A stretch of 64,000 bases of DNA from an uncultured Clostridia bacterium. Its GTDB lineage: Bacteria; Bacillota; Clostridia; Christensenellales; Borkfalkiaceae. Of this stretch, positions 42,882-54,900 are shown piece after piece; positions within the stretch are counted from its first letter, which is position 1; every line of letters begins with the position of its first letter. The DNA is taken from NCBI GenBank assembly GCA_934247935.1, contig CAKQKE010000010.1, forward strand, positions 5,752-69,751, in the 5' to 3' direction. Both the position numbers and the translations under genes were made by a program. Under the pieces are notes generated by a model. That model was not told where the DNA came from and made no database searches. It saw only the letters and a program-made list of their open reading frames with translations.

Positions 42882-45626
42882 TTAGCGTCTCCTGTACAAA
42901 AGCGCGCCGATGCACAACAAAAGCGATACCATAAGGCTGTCAAGCGCGGACGCGCAACCTTTCGTCTTTACTTCGTCGAACTTTGCCTGCAAAGTCAAGT
43001 TGTCTTTTATCACCGTTTCGGCGGTAACTTGAGTATCTCCGTCAAACCAACCGGCAAACCTAAATCCCGCTTTTACGGGGTCTTCGGGAAGAGTGAGCGT
43101 TTCGCCTTTCTTCACTTGAATAGAGTAAACTTCTTCTCCGTCAACGACGAAAGAAATCGTATACTTTATAGAGATATATTTTGCAACGATTTTAATTTCG
43201 CCCACGTAAGCGGTTGCGCCGAGCGAAGTTGCTTTTACTCCGTCAACATAGAAACCGTCGAAAATATAACCCTCGATTTCGGGCGCGGTTTCAAGCGCGG
43301 TCTCGACGCCGTAAGTGTGTTTAGTGTGGGTATAGCCTTGCGCCTCGGTCTCTTTTCCGTCGAGGTCGTTGTAATATTTAACGTCGTAAACATCGGCAAT
43401 CCATTTTCCAGTCAAAGTGACGTCTTTGGTGATTTTAGCGTTTGCGAAATCGAATTTTTCTTCACCTGAATACCAACCGTCGAAAGTGTAATGCAACTTG
43501 GTTTCGGGTTGTAACGCATCGACCGTACCGTTGTAATTAACTGTCTTTTCAACCTTGTTTTCGCCGTCTACAAAGGTAACGGTGTACGTATTGACTGTGT
43601 ATTTAGCCGTAAGTTTAATATTGCCGTACGGGCTACTTACTTCGGTCACTTTTTCACCGTTTAAATACCAGCCGTCGAAAGTGTAACCCGTGATTTGCCT
43701 TGCTTGAGGAAGCGATACACTCTCTCCGTAAACGTAACTTGTGGGCTCGTACTCTGTCGCGCTTTCATCGTTTCCGAGCATTTGAGTGTAAGTAATACCG
43801 AAAGTTTTAGCCTCCAAAATGGCGGTAAATCTCATATCTTCCGTAATTGTTGCGTCGGTAAAATCAAACGCTTCGTCTTGACCTTCGAGTTTCCAACCGA
43901 CAAGGTCATAACCTCTTATTTCTACGTCGTCGGGTGATGTCAATTTATCTCCGTCGTTATATGCGACGACTTTTTTATAACCGTCCGCCGTAAATACCGC
44001 AATGAGTTTTTCTTCGAGTTTACTGTTTCCCCAAACGCTTTCGCTGAAAGCCGCACTGTCGGCATGGATATACAAATTGAGCGATTTTGCATTTTTATTA
44101 TCGAAAGTGAACGCAAATTCTTTGCCGGAATTTGCCCAAGTGATATTTTCGGACTTAAACGTTTCTTTGCTTCCGTCGGCATATACAACGTCTGCATAGA
44201 AAACTACGTTACCCTCGAGATTTTCTTCTCCTTCGCCGTTAAACAACGCCGCAAGACCGATTTTTGAAGAGAAATAATTGTAATTTTTGCCGTCTAAACT
44301 TACGCTGTAGCATGCGTCGAGATGTTCGTCGTCACCTGCAGCCATGCAAATACCATTGTCGTACTCGACCGTTTTGCCAGTTTCGCTATCGTGCATAGTA
44401 GCCGTTCTACCCAAATAGTCACGACCTCTTACGAGATTGAACGGCCAGATTTGTGCGTAAGTTTCGTTTGCGTTCATCGTGTAAAGATAATCGTTGCCTC
44501 TGTAAAACGCGGGTTCGAGATAGTTGATAAGTCCGTCGCCTATAGTGTTTTCGCACAACAAACGAAGTTCAAACGTCTTTGCTCCTTGCGGAATTTCTAC
44601 GTTAATTGTCGTAGGAGCATACGCAAGCCATTCGCCGTCGTGCGCCAAAGTTCCGTTTGAGCGAAGTAAAGGCGAATGATATACTTCTTCTCCGTCGATT
44701 AACGCGTCAACGTACGAGCCGTAACCCAAATCCGCCTCTACAAGCATATTGAAAAGCGTAAACCCTTTACCTTCGATATTCCATTTCGTGCTGACGTATT
44801 GTCCTTCGTTCGTCTTATCGGCATAATAATCGCTGTAATTAGTGCCTTTTAATTGAAGACCCAAGCCGTGAGTAAACGACTGAGTCGTGCCCGCAAAATA
44901 AAGGGGGTCGCCGTCGGCTTTAGCGTCGTACATTACTGTAGTGCCGTAACCATAATCCCAACCCGTTTGATTAGAATTGTTTACTCTGTCTAAAATGTCC
45001 GATGCGTAAACTCTGTCCTGACCTAAATCGTAATTTTTAAGTACGGGATTAATCCATGCAGAACTACCGCACGCCATGCCGTAACCGCAATTTTCAAGTT
45101 TAAGCGTAAGTTTTTGCGCACCTTTAACGTACGCTTTCATCACAGCAGGTTCATACGAGAAGGTGTGACTGTCCAACGTGGCGTTTGCAGACTTTCTCCA
45201 GATTACGGTGTCGACGATTTTTTCGTCGGCAAGTACGGTAAACCTGGACATATTGTCGCCGTCGTTTATCATCGCTACGCTCGCCTCGAAATATTCGTAA
45301 TTGTTTGAATATTCCGAAATGTCGTACACGATAACCGCAGGATTAGCGTTGTCCGCCGGCAAGTGCGTGCCTATAAACGGCAAAGTAAGCGCAGTTCCGT
45401 TTACCGTTGCGCTTGCAGTGCCCGCCCAATCGGCGTTTTTATGCACTTCGCCGTAGCCCGATATCGCGCTTTCCCATTCGAGGTCTAAAAGCGACACTTC
45501 GGCGGGCAATTGAGTCTCCGTCTCTTCCGCTTTCGCTTGCTTGACGAAAAGTCCGCTGACGGATAAAGTCATGCAAAGCATGCATATAACCGCCAACAAT
45601 GATGTAAGTACAGTTGATTTTTTCAT
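42882..45626 (-). CDS. Secreted/surface protein with NPCBM-like modules and InlB-type repeats
   Basis: 914 residues. An N-terminal signal peptide (K-K-S-T-V...S-G-L-F-V-K-Q-A-K-A) ends near residue 33. Three NPCBM-like beta-sandwich modules follow (about 55-200, 205-375, 385-560), each of the type fused to glycosidases. Then four or five Listeria-Bacteroides InlB B-repeats (560-880) with the recurring G-Y-x-F-D-G-W-Y pattern. The C terminus is K-G-C-A-S-A-L-D-S then a membrane helix and Y-R-R-R, resembling a Cys-containing sorting or anchoring tail. Likely surface-attached and carbohydrate-binding. TTAAGGAGG precedes the ATG. It follows the giant glycosidase gene in the same direction. Confidence 0.85.
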   Translation of the reverse strand: MKKSTVLTSLLAVICMLCMTLSVSGLFVKQAKAEETETQLPAEVSLLDLEWESAISGYGEVHKNADWAGTASATVNGTALTLPFIGTHLPADNANPAVIVYDISEYSNNYEYFEASVAMINDGDNMSRFTVLADEKIVDTVIWRKSANATLDSHTFSYEPAVMKAYVKGAQKLTLKLENCGYGMACGSSAWINPVLKNYDLGQDRVYASDILDRVNNSNQTGWDYGYGTTVMYDAKADGDPLYFAGTTQSFTHGLGLQLKGTNYSDYYADKTNEGQYVSTKWNIEGKGFTLFNMLVEADLGYGSYVDALIDGEEVYHSPLLRSNGTLAHDGEWLAYAPTTINVEIPQGAKTFELRLLCENTIGDGLINYLEPAFYRGNDYLYTMNANETYAQIWPFNLVRGRDYLGRTATMHDSETGKTVEYDNGICMAAGDDEHLDACYSVSLDGKNYNYFSSKIGLAALFNGEGEENLEGNVVFYADVVYADGSKETFKSENITWANSGKEFAFTFDNKNAKSLNLYIHADSAAFSESVWGNSKLEEKLIAVFTADGYKKVVAYNDGDKLTSPDDVEIRGYDLVGWKLEGQDEAFDFTDATITEDMRFTAILEAKTFGITYTQMLGNDESATEYEPTSYVYGESVSLPQARQITGYTFDGWYLNGEKVTEVSSPYGNIKLTAKYTVNTYTVTFVDGENKVEKTVNYNGTVDALQPETKLHYTFDGWYSGEEKFDFANAKITKDVTLTGKWIADVYDVKYYNDLDGKETEAQGYTHTKHTYGVETALETAPEIEGYIFDGFYVDGVKATSLGATAYVGEIKIVAKYISIKYTISFVVDGEEVYSIQVKKGETLTLPEDPVKAGFRFAGWFDGDTQVTAETVIKDNLTLQAKFDEVKTKGCASALDSLMVSLLLCIGALLYRRR

Positions 45627-45842
45627 AGTTTTCCTCCTTAATAGTAAACTATTTTATTTTTGTTTCAAGTTTTCCTGCAATAACCGATTAAATTTTTAAA
45701 TCGACCGAAAATCGGCGACGCAACCTTATTTATATAAAAACGCAAAGGCTTTTTATATTGAATTTGCATTTATTTTGCCTTATATTTAATGATTTTTTAC
45801 AGCCAAAAAACAAAATTACTTGTCGCAAAGGTCTTACTATCG

Positions 45843-48800
45843 TTATTTTTCAATAACAAGCACAAATTCAGGTTGAGGTCTGAGCCAAATACCTTTCTTT
45901 GAATTACTGCCGTAAATTTTCGCTCCGTTTATTCTTACGTCACATTCCTTTTGAGTCCATGAAAGGTTTTTCTCGCTGCCGTCAACGGCGAGTTTTACTT
46001 CTCCGAATCTCGCTTCGGCGTCTTCGGTAATGAGTGCGACCTTGGCTGCGCTTGAAATAAACGATCTTGTAGTAAGATAAGTTCCGTCGATATAATATTC
46101 GATTTGGCTGCCCGTCCTAATACATTTAATCGTGTGACGAGCCTTATAATCGAAACCTTCGGGCATTTTTATCTTGCTTATTCTGTCGCTGCTTATGCCC
46201 GACGTGCGCTCGTAGAACACGATGTTTGAATAGTAAGCGTCGATATAAACCGCAGCGAAACAGTCGTCGTCAACGTATGCGGCAAACGCACCCGCCCTCG
46301 GGAAGGTCTCGTTTAAGCCGTTTCGTTCGACGTCCAAAGTAAACGTAAACTCATTATCTTTAAACGACTGATTAGAATAAAGTCCCATTCTGCCGTAGCC
46401 GTAATTTCTTTGCAAATAAATATCTTTCGTAAGGTTTTCTATATCAATACGCAATTTAAAGCAACCCTCGGGTAAATCGATATCCAAATCCATTACGTTT
46501 TGCAACGAATTAAGCATATAATTACCGACTTCACTCTCACCGTCAGGCGCAATCGCGACGATTTTTACATTTAACACTTCGCCGTCGTCTTCAAACGGGA
46601 GCGCGATTTTAGCCGTAAATTTATTGCCCGTGATATTCGTGATTTCAAGCGATTTGCTCGTCGATACACCGAAAGTTTTGTCGCTTAAATCAACGCTGTA
46701 ACCATTTGTATATCTTTCGTCGTTTATCACAATTTCGTCTGTGGAATATTCGCCGACAACAGTGTAAGTGTTATCGCACACGAAATCGGGGTTTGTGATT
46801 TGCACGGTCTCGGTTATGCTGCGACTGCCGAAACGATTGTAAGCAACCGCTTCTACCCTATATTCGCCCTCGTCGAGCCCTCTTATTACCGAACAACCCG
46901 CACGATTTTGAGTGATGAACGAATAAACTACTTCGTCGCCGCTACAGATATTGATTAAATAATAGTCTGCGGGGTTTTGCGCACCTATACCTATTTCGAG
47001 TTTACCGAGCGTGCAGTCTGCCGAAAGCACGAATTCGCCCGGCTTTTCGGTGATTTGTTTCGCGTCCTTTGCTTCGGTGGAAATAAAGTAAATTATTTCC
47101 GCTTTATAACTTCCTTCAAGCGTGAGTGAAAGACCTTGTTTTAATTGCGCGCCCGTATATGTTGCAAACGGAATATTGCCGTTTTCACTCCATACGTAGT
47201 AAGTCAAATCGTCAACAACGCCCTTAAACTTCACTTTATAAGTATCGTCTGCCGAGCCGTCGGGGTCGGGCTTAAACGCAAGCACTGCGCCCTTTGTACT
47301 CAACTCTTCATAGTACTCGATACCGTCCCAGTTGATGCCGTCGTATCTGTCCATAATGTGGTATACGTTGCCGTAACGCACTAAAAATTTCATCCAGTCG
47401 TTGTAAATTTCAATCGTGCGTTTTAAAGTTTTGCTCGTTATGTCGGGCATATCGGAAATCATACTCATCATGGGGCAACCCGCGCCCATGAGCAAACTCC
47501 AAAATCTGTATTGGTCGTCGGGAATAGGTCCCGTCGGGTCGTACATATAGTCGTTTAACCAAAGCATAAGTTGCATCGACGGATAACAATAACTTGCGTC
47601 GTAAAAACTTCTTCTTACTTCCGAAGAAGAGAATGCATCGGTCGTTTGTATTCTCGTCGCATAAGACATGCTCTTGAAGTCTTTAAGCGTGCCGCCGCAG
47701 TTGCAGTCTTCCCATTTAAAGTAGTGAGCCTCGCTCGAATTTAACACGTCGGTCGGAACGGGGAACAATTTGTACATTTCCTCTAAAAGTTTGTACATAT
47801 TTGTAGACGTCCAATAGCCTACATCCGCTCTCTTGTCGATATGTTGGTGACCTTCTTTTATACAATAACCGATTATATAACCGAAGTCGGTACGCATGCC
47901 GTCGAGACCGAATTCCATATAATAATTCTTTAAATAACTTACGAGATATTCAAAAGCGTCGGGGTCGGCAAGGCACACCTCGTCCCAACTTAACCCTTCG
48001 CCTCTTGCAAACCAGTTGGGGTTGCCGTTGACTCCGTTTGAAGTGAGCGCGTCCGAATGGTCGGAAAGCCCGTTGCCCGCTTGCATATAAAGCGAGAAAT
48101 ACATACCCAAAGCGTTTACGAAGTTTGACGAATATTCCATAGAGGATTGCCATTTTTCGTGTACGCCCCTCCAGTCGCCTACTTGTTTCCACCAATAAGT
48201 GTCGATACAAATTTCCTGCACTCCTATTTTAGCGAAATCATAAACCGCGTCGTAGAATTTTTCGTCGCTCATTCTCCAACTTCTTCTCTCGCTGTCAAGC
48301 ACTTCCCAAAGGTTGTATTCAAACGACGGAAGATTTAAATCTATTCTGTTGCACTCGGCCATTATAAAAGTGTAATACCACTTTTTCATCTCGATAGAGC
48401 CGTCGTCCACGTCGCCCGTGTACGCGCCTATAAACGATGCGGGAACGTTGTAATTGTTGTCTTCGGGGATTTCGGTGAAGAAGTCTTCGTCAAGCCCCGC
48501 TTCGACGTACACGCCGTCTTCAACGCCTTGTACCTGAATTCTGCAGTCCGACCACATTACGCCCATATATACGCCGTTTTGTCTGCTGCCCGATTTTTGG
48601 TTTAACGACACCCAAGGTATATACCCCGCGTCGATTTGCATGCCGTTGTTGTAATCGGTGGAGCAAAATACGTTCATGTCGTAACCGTTTTTCACTTCGT
48701 CTACGCGGTAGCCGTAGTTTGTGGTGTACATTGCGCTTTTATAAGCGTAACTGTTTGTCACCGTCGCTCCGCTCGATTTGGAAAGATTCGTGACGAGCGT

Positions 48801-51800
48801 GTCTGCGTTTAAAACGTAAACTTTTTGTCCGCTTTTGTTTTCGATTTGTATTTCGTGAGTAATCGGCGATGCGAAATCGGACTGAGTATACCAAATCGAG
48901 TGTAAATCGAACATACCCGTTTTGTCGGTATAATCGAAAGTCCAATACATTGTTTTGCCGATGTAAGTTTGTTTTTCCGAATTTATGTTTTCGGACATGG
49001 TCACTTCTTCGTGATAAGTTTGTTCGACGTAAATCCAGTCGAAATAATGCCATTGACCGTCTCTTCCGCCGAGTTTTACCTTTGGAATAAACGGAATAAA
49101 CGATTCACCTTTAATCCACTCGTAATCGTTTTTGTCTTTAAGCGAAGTAATAACCATGCCGTTTGCGGCGGGTTTTACCGTGAGTCTTGTGGAAAGAGTG
49201 GAAATCGTCAACTGTTCGGCGTTTAAAATGGGCTTGCACACGTTGACGGAAACGTCCTTTGTAGTGTTGCCGCAACTTACCGTAATTACATTTTCGCCGC
49301 TGTTTTTAATTTTGATTTGACCGCTGAAATTACCCAAAACGTCGGCTTTTACGGTGTTTTCAAGTTGACCGTTCAAATAAATCTTCACGTCGTTGTTTGT
49401 ACCTACCGCCCTGCCCGAAACGGTGAAGTTTTGTTCGCCTTCAAGCACTATCGACTGTTTGTCGGTGGGCGAATAAATATCGATACACTCTTCTAAATAA
49501 TCGGTAGACCTTGCGATTTTTGGAGCAATGAAGTCCGCCCAGTCGCAGTCGTAACTTTTATCGCCGTTGTTTGCGAGAAGTTTCAACGAACTTATACCCC
49601 TTATGTCGAGTATAACGTGTTCGGCGTCTTGCGCCGCCCTCATGAGGTTTGACTTGTACAAAAGTTTTCCGTCGCCCTCTATCATGAATATTACCGAGCC
49701 GTTTGTGCCGTTGTTTTGCGTGTCCTTGTTTACGCCCACCCACGTCTCGAATACCGTATAACCGAAAGATGCAGGGAATGAAACTTCTACATAAGCGTTT
49801 TTCTCGTAATCGGCAAACGCATGCAAACAAATGCCGTTGTCGTATCTTTTGTTGTTGATTATAAGGTCGCCGCCGACTACGTTTTTGTTTATACCCACGT
49901 TGCCCCAACCGGTCGCCCAGTCGTCGAATGTCATATCCGTGAGATATTCCACGTCATTGAGCGACGTTTTAAAAATTTTCGGGTTTGCCCAGACTATTTC
50001 GCCTTTACCGCTTCCGTCCGTTTCGGTAACGAGCGTAATCGTTTCAACGTCATTGCCGTAATAGAATTGAACCGTATAACCGCTGTTTTGCTTTGTGATT
50101 ATGGGCGAAGCGCAATCTAAAGTCGAACCGTCTTTATAAGTAAACACTCCCTTAAACGTCACGCCGTCGCCGCTGTAACCGCTTGTTAAGCCGACAACCG
50201 CCGTAAACGTATCGCCGCTGCTATTTGAAATATCGAAAGTGTACTGCGCGCCCACTCCGCTTACAAGGCAGTCGCCCACGGAGCGCAACTCGCCGTTTTT
50301 GTACATTTTTACGTAGTCGCCTTTTTTATCGACGCCCCTTGTAAACGAATAATTGCCGTCGCTCGATTTTACTTCGCTTTCGGCGTACATATTGGTGATA
50401 TATTCGTCGCCCGAATAGAACGCGGCGTTCCCTAACGCAACGTTGCCGTTCCGGTTGCCGTTTTCAGAAATTGCTCTCAATTCAAAAGTTTTGCCGTCCT
50501 CTGGCAACTTTGCCGCAAATCTATAAGGGCTCGCACTTTTATCTCGTGCAAAACTATTTAATACTCCCGTCGAAGCAATACATTTACCGTCAACCCAGAT
50601 TTCGTAATACGCGCCTTGCGAATTTGCGTCCGCAATGGTAGTCTCGAAAAATTTGTATCCGAGTCCTTCTATATCGGTGCGCACGTAAGTGAATTTGGTG
50701 TAGTCCGTTTTGTCTTTAATATATTCTTCGTAATTTGCGTTTTTGAGATAAAGACCTACGCCCTTATTATATTTAATCGTCGTGGAATTTACCGTGTAGT
50801 TAAACACCGAATTGTCTGTGTGTTTGTCTATGCCTAGCGTGCCGCTGCCGACTTCGCCCTCTAACGCCGTGTCGCTTAAATAAATTTTACCGCCATCGAG
50901 AGTGTTGCTAAGTACGGGGTTGCCTATTACGGTCATGTCGTTGGCAATTCCGTCGCCGCCGTCACCGATTAAAAAATTGACCTTGTAACCGCCCTTTACG
51001 TTTATGCAAAGTTTGTATGCGGACATATATCCGTACAACACGGGAGTTTGCATTGTTGATAAAATTTTGTCGTCTTTATCATAAACGGTTGCCGTAATCG
51101 TGGCAGAACCGCTGTTTTCTCCACCCGCCACTGCGTCGTCGATGCCGACGTATGATTGCAAGAAATTATACTGTCCGCCGATAATCAAATCGAAACTGCC
51201 GACAGAGTTGAAACAGAAGCCGTAATCCATTTGCTCGCCGCCGATTACCATACTGCCGCCGTACAAATTGTAGTTTCTCGAAACGGGGGCGGGCCATGCG
51301 CCGCACTTTATATTTGTAATCACTTTGCCTGCCGCGCTTACGCCGTCGGTGTAAAAACTTGCGTCTCCGAACGACACGCACGCACCCTCTGCACCGTACA
51401 CCTCGAGCCTTACTACTCTTTTACCTTTTACGTCGGTTGAAAATACCTTTTGAGCAGAATTGGATTTTACTTTTTCGCTCGAAACTTCAACGCCGTCGAT
51501 TAAAATTTTAACGATTGCGTTTTTGTTTTGGTTTGCTTGCGCCCCGTCAATACCGTAATCGACCGCAAAAGTGACGTAATCGTGCACTTCGGAAAGTATT
51601 ATCTCGGCAAAAGCCGCCTGGTCTTCGTTGTAAGTAATAAGCGACAAACCGCTGTTGTAAATTTTCATTTGAGCCTGCCAGCCGAGAGTGATGTCTCCGC
51701 CGTTTACCGCGTTTGCGTTTGCCGTCGCGCTGCCGCTTGAAGAGTTTGACGCCGACGAATAATTCATCGATGACATATAATACGGCAAATCTCTCAAATT

Positions 51801-51917
51801 AAAATCTTTTGCTTTTACCCTCGCTTGTGGTTCGCCTATTGCAAACGCCGCCGAAAGCGCAAGGCATATTACGCATATAAAAGAACAAATACCTATATAT
51901 ATTTTTCTGTTTTTCAT
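45843..51917 (-). CDS. Very large secreted glycoside hydrolase, clan GH-D (GH36-like), with NPCBM modules
   Basis: 2024 residues with a signal peptide (1-27). About five NPCBM-like modules occupy 55-830; the fifth has N-G-I-C-L-H-A and C-D-W-A-D-F. An Ig-like domain (about 840-910) follows. The catalytic region (about 910-1560) looks like a clan GH-D alpha-galactosidase: C-I-D-T-Y-W-W, G-L-D-G-M-R-T-D-F-G with D1344 as probable nucleophile, N-C-G-G, and R-I-Q-T-T-D-A-F with D1427 as probable acid/base. The last 250 residues hold another beta module and a LamG-like domain. It would act outside the cell on galactose-containing glycans; exact linkage unknown. AAGGAGG precedes the ATG. Confidence 0.8.
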   Translation of the reverse strand: MKNRKIYIGICSFICVICLALSAAFAIGEPQARVKAKDFNLRDLPYYMSSMNYSSASNSSSGSATANANAVNGGDITLGWQAQMKIYNSGLSLITYNEDQAAFAEIILSEVHDYVTFAVDYGIDGAQANQNKNAIVKILIDGVEVSSEKVKSNSAQKVFSTDVKGKRVVRLEVYGAEGACVSFGDASFYTDGVSAAGKVITNIKCGAWPAPVSRNYNLYGGSMVIGGEQMDYGFCFNSVGSFDLIIGGQYNFLQSYVGIDDAVAGGENSGSATITATVYDKDDKILSTMQTPVLYGYMSAYKLCINVKGGYKVNFLIGDGGDGIANDMTVIGNPVLSNTLDGGKIYLSDTALEGEVGSGTLGIDKHTDNSVFNYTVNSTTIKYNKGVGLYLKNANYEEYIKDKTDYTKFTYVRTDIEGLGYKFFETTIADANSQGAYYEIWVDGKCIASTGVLNSFARDKSASPYRFAAKLPEDGKTFELRAISENGNRNGNVALGNAAFYSGDEYITNMYAESEVKSSDGNYSFTRGVDKKGDYVKMYKNGELRSVGDCLVSGVGAQYTFDISNSSGDTFTAVVGLTSGYSGDGVTFKGVFTYKDGSTLDCASPIITKQNSGYTVQFYYGNDVETITLVTETDGSGKGEIVWANPKIFKTSLNDVEYLTDMTFDDWATGWGNVGINKNVVGGDLIINNKRYDNGICLHAFADYEKNAYVEVSFPASFGYTVFETWVGVNKDTQNNGTNGSVIFMIEGDGKLLYKSNLMRAAQDAEHVILDIRGISSLKLLANNGDKSYDCDWADFIAPKIARSTDYLEECIDIYSPTDKQSIVLEGEQNFTVSGRAVGTNNDVKIYLNGQLENTVKADVLGNFSGQIKIKNSGENVITVSCGNTTKDVSVNVCKPILNAEQLTISTLSTRLTVKPAANGMVITSLKDKNDYEWIKGESFIPFIPKVKLGGRDGQWHYFDWIYVEQTYHEEVTMSENINSEKQTYIGKTMYWTFDYTDKTGMFDLHSIWYTQSDFASPITHEIQIENKSGQKVYVLNADTLVTNLSKSSGATVTNSYAYKSAMYTTNYGYRVDEVKNGYDMNVFCSTDYNNGMQIDAGYIPWVSLNQKSGSRQNGVYMGVMWSDCRIQVQGVEDGVYVEAGLDEDFFTEIPEDNNYNVPASFIGAYTGDVDDGSIEMKKWYYTFIMAECNRIDLNLPSFEYNLWEVLDSERRSWRMSDEKFYDAVYDFAKIGVQEICIDTYWWKQVGDWRGVHEKWQSSMEYSSNFVNALGMYFSLYMQAGNGLSDHSDALTSNGVNGNPNWFARGEGLSWDEVCLADPDAFEYLVSYLKNYYMEFGLDGMRTDFGYIIGYCIKEGHQHIDKRADVGYWTSTNMYKLLEEMYKLFPVPTDVLNSSEAHYFKWEDCNCGGTLKDFKSMSYATRIQTTDAFSSSEVRRSFYDASYCYPSMQLMLWLNDYMYDPTGPIPDDQYRFWSLLMGAGCPMMSMISDMPDITSKTLKRTIEIYNDWMKFLVRYGNVYHIMDRYDGINWDGIEYYEELSTKGAVLAFKPDPDGSADDTYKVKFKGVVDDLTYYVWSENGNIPFATYTGAQLKQGLSLTLEGSYKAEIIYFISTEAKDAKQITEKPGEFVLSADCTLGKLEIGIGAQNPADYYLINICSGDEVVYSFITQNRAGCSVIRGLDEGEYRVEAVAYNRFGSRSITETVQITNPDFVCDNTYTVVGEYSTDEIVINDERYTNGYSVDLSDKTFGVSTSKSLEITNITGNKFTAKIALPFEDDGEVLNVKIVAIAPDGESEVGNYMLNSLQNVMDLDIDLPEGCFKLRIDIENLTKDIYLQRNYGYGRMGLYSNQSFKDNEFTFTLDVERNGLNETFPRAGAFAAYVDDDCFAAVYIDAYYSNIVFYERTSGISSDRISKIKMPEGFDYKARHTIKCIRTGSQIEYYIDGTYLTTRSFISSAAKVALITEDAEARFGEVKLAVDGSEKNLSWTQKECDVRINGAKIYGSNSKKGIWLRPQPEFVLVIEK

Positions 51918-51929
51918 AATTAAGCCTCC

Positions 51930-54900
51930 TTAAACAAGTTGTAAAAGCAAATAAGTGTCGGGATTTAATGCGTCGGCGGAAACCGCTTTTGAATTGTAAA
52001 CAAAATTCTTTTGCGTATCGCCGTTTTTACTCGTCTCGAAAGCAACCCTTAAATCGTTGTCTTTCGTGATTTGCATATATCCCTTGGGCGTGTAGTTGCC
52101 CGTAGTGTTGTATCTGCTTAAATAATCGTAAGAAATAAACAATTCCGCCACCGTTTTTCCGTTGTCCGCGCGCACGATTGCCCTCGGAGCGGAATATGGA
52201 ACGTAAATGTCCGGCTCGTAGAAATCGTGACTATTGCCGTAAGAGAACGTGAGCGTTCCGTCGTTTTTAAGGTTGATTTTATAATCGTAAACGTATGGCG
52301 CGCCGAGTTTGTGCTCAACCGTAGAAACCGTAAAGCCTATCGTATCCACGCCGCTGCCGAACTCGTATTTTAAATGCAAGCCCTTTTCGCTGCGATAAAC
52401 GTACGCCGTCGTATCGTCGATATTGAGCGTCGCTTTTTTCCTTTGATACAACTCCTCATCGAAAATGCAGTCCACTTTGTAATCGCCGGAATTGTCGAGA
52501 GCGGCGTATAAATTGCCGTCTGCGTCCATTCTCACGTAACTTGCGGGGCTTTCGCTGTCGCAATACACTCCGCCGAAGCGATAATTATTCCAGACGACGC
52601 TTCCTCTGTCGTTTTCGCCCGCAAGTCTGAAGGCAAAACCTAAAATATCGTCTTTTTTTACCGTATGAGTGCTTATAGATAAAAATTTGTAAGGCACAAA
52701 CATTTCCACGATATAACTGCAACCCACGCAGTCGGTGCTTACCTGCATCGAAATTGACGATAAATCGTCAACCGTGTCAGCCCAGTCTTTGTATTTTCCT
52801 CTCTGCACTTTAAGCGAACGGTCGAGTTCTATTCTGAAAAGCAAATCTCCCTCGCCCGCATATTGCCCCCTGACCGTATAATAATCGTCGAGATAATCGC
52901 TGCCGATTTTAAACGATTGGTCGTAGGTGTTGATATAAAACATTATTACGTTTTTTTTAGTCAACTGCTTTGCATAACCCACGAAAGCCAATCTCAAGCC
53001 CTCTTCGTCGCGATAAATAAGCGCGTCGGCGCGGTCTCTGTCGCTATATTCTTCAAGGGCGAGCGTTGCGGTTTTGTTTCCGCTCCAATGCGCTTCGTCG
53101 AGCACTGCGTCCACCGAAGAATCGGTCGGGTCGGGCATTTCGTCGATAAGTTCGTCTTGCGGAACAATGTTGCCGTTGTATAAATAAGCCGCATAAGTAT
53201 CGGGGTACAACGGGTCGCAGAAACCCGACGGGAAAGTTACCGAATTCCAGCCGTCCCAATCTTTTGTGGGGTCTGTTCCCCAATCGGGGTGCGCGCCTGT
53301 ATATTCGGTCGCTCTCCACATACCGAACGTGAGATAAAATCTCGTTCTTTGCGAAACTTGCATATCTACGCTGTAATAACGGAAGAACGAATAAGGTATA
53401 TACAATTCTCCGTAATATCCGTTGTCGATATCGTCGTTTTTATTAATGGTTGTACCCTCATGTAAATTTACCTTTACTTCTGGTCTGTATTTCTTTAAAG
53501 GTATAAGTTCGTTATAACTTCTTCCGTTGCCCGTCATCACTTGCATGTATCCGCTTGCCTGAATCCAGAAATGGAAATCTTTTGTGGGTACAAGCGTGTG
53601 CGCGGTACTGCCTACGTGCAAACAAATTTCTACTCTGTCGCCGTTGTTTACGTTTTTATCGTCGGCGCAGTCGAAATAAATGTACAAGCCGTTTAAACCT
53701 CTCGCAATCGTGATATCCGCGCTTTCAAGCGAACGAAGTCCGCCCACTTTGGTTGTAAACGCCGATTGACTTAAATATTCTTCGTTGTCTTTAATTCCGT
53801 TTACGTTGCCATTGGATACATAAAGTCTGTTGTTGTTTTCAAGCGAACCGTCTGCGGTAAACGTGGCATATTTAGCGGGTACTTCGGGGTCGGGGAAAAT
53901 ACCTATGCCGTTCCAACCGTCCCAGGAATAATCGCCTTCTCTCTTTAATCCGAGCGTGAAATAAAAATCATTTGACTGCATAGTGCAGATAAACTCGTAA
54001 GGTATAAACGCTTCCATAACATAACCGTTGTCGTCTTTATTTCCCGCCTCGATTGTCGTGCCGTCGTTTAATTTAATTACCGAAACCGGCTTTAAAGAAT
54101 ATTTCAGATTATCGAAATTTCTGTCGTTCCAGCGGTTTATCGCGTCGCCACCCTCGGCGTATTCTATTCTTCCGTCGATATAAAAACGCACTTTTTTAGT
54201 GGTCGCACTCGAGGGGTATTCGCTATTTCCCAAAGTATCGAAATAAACTTCGATATACTCGTCTCTGCTGACCTGCTTGTCTTCTTGTCCGTCGAAAATG
54301 AAATATACGCCGGTTTCGCCCTTATAAGAATAGAAATTCACGCTTTCAAGGTTTCTCATACCGCCGAAAGTGCCGTAAACAGCCGACGAAACGTATTCTT
54401 CTTTGGTTAAATCGGCGTCAAGTCCTTCGATGGTTTTTACTTTATTTTTAGAAAGAATTTCAAATTTTTTCTCCGCTTTTTTACCCGCATTATTGGTCGC
54501 GCTTATTTCTATTTTATATATGCCGCTGTACTCCAAAAACAACTTTCCGTTTTCAATACGTTCGTAAGTACCAAAAGGCGAATAAACCTTAATAAGCGGC
54601 TCAAGTCCGCTTTCAACGCTGTCTTTAACGGTAATTTCCGGCAAAACAAAATATTCGCCCACAAAATTGTTTTCAATATATTCGCCGAGTGCGATTGTGG
54701 GGGCGGGCCTTGTCGAGGTGTCTTCAACTACGGTAACGACGCAAGTCTTTTTCACTTTGTTACCCGCTTTGTCCGCCGCTTCGTATACGACTTTGTATTC
54801 CCCCGCTGCTTCAACTTTAAATTTGCCGTTTTCCACCTTTACCACGCTGTCGTCGGGCGCATAAACAGTGACTTTTACCGATACGTTTTTATCAAAATCG

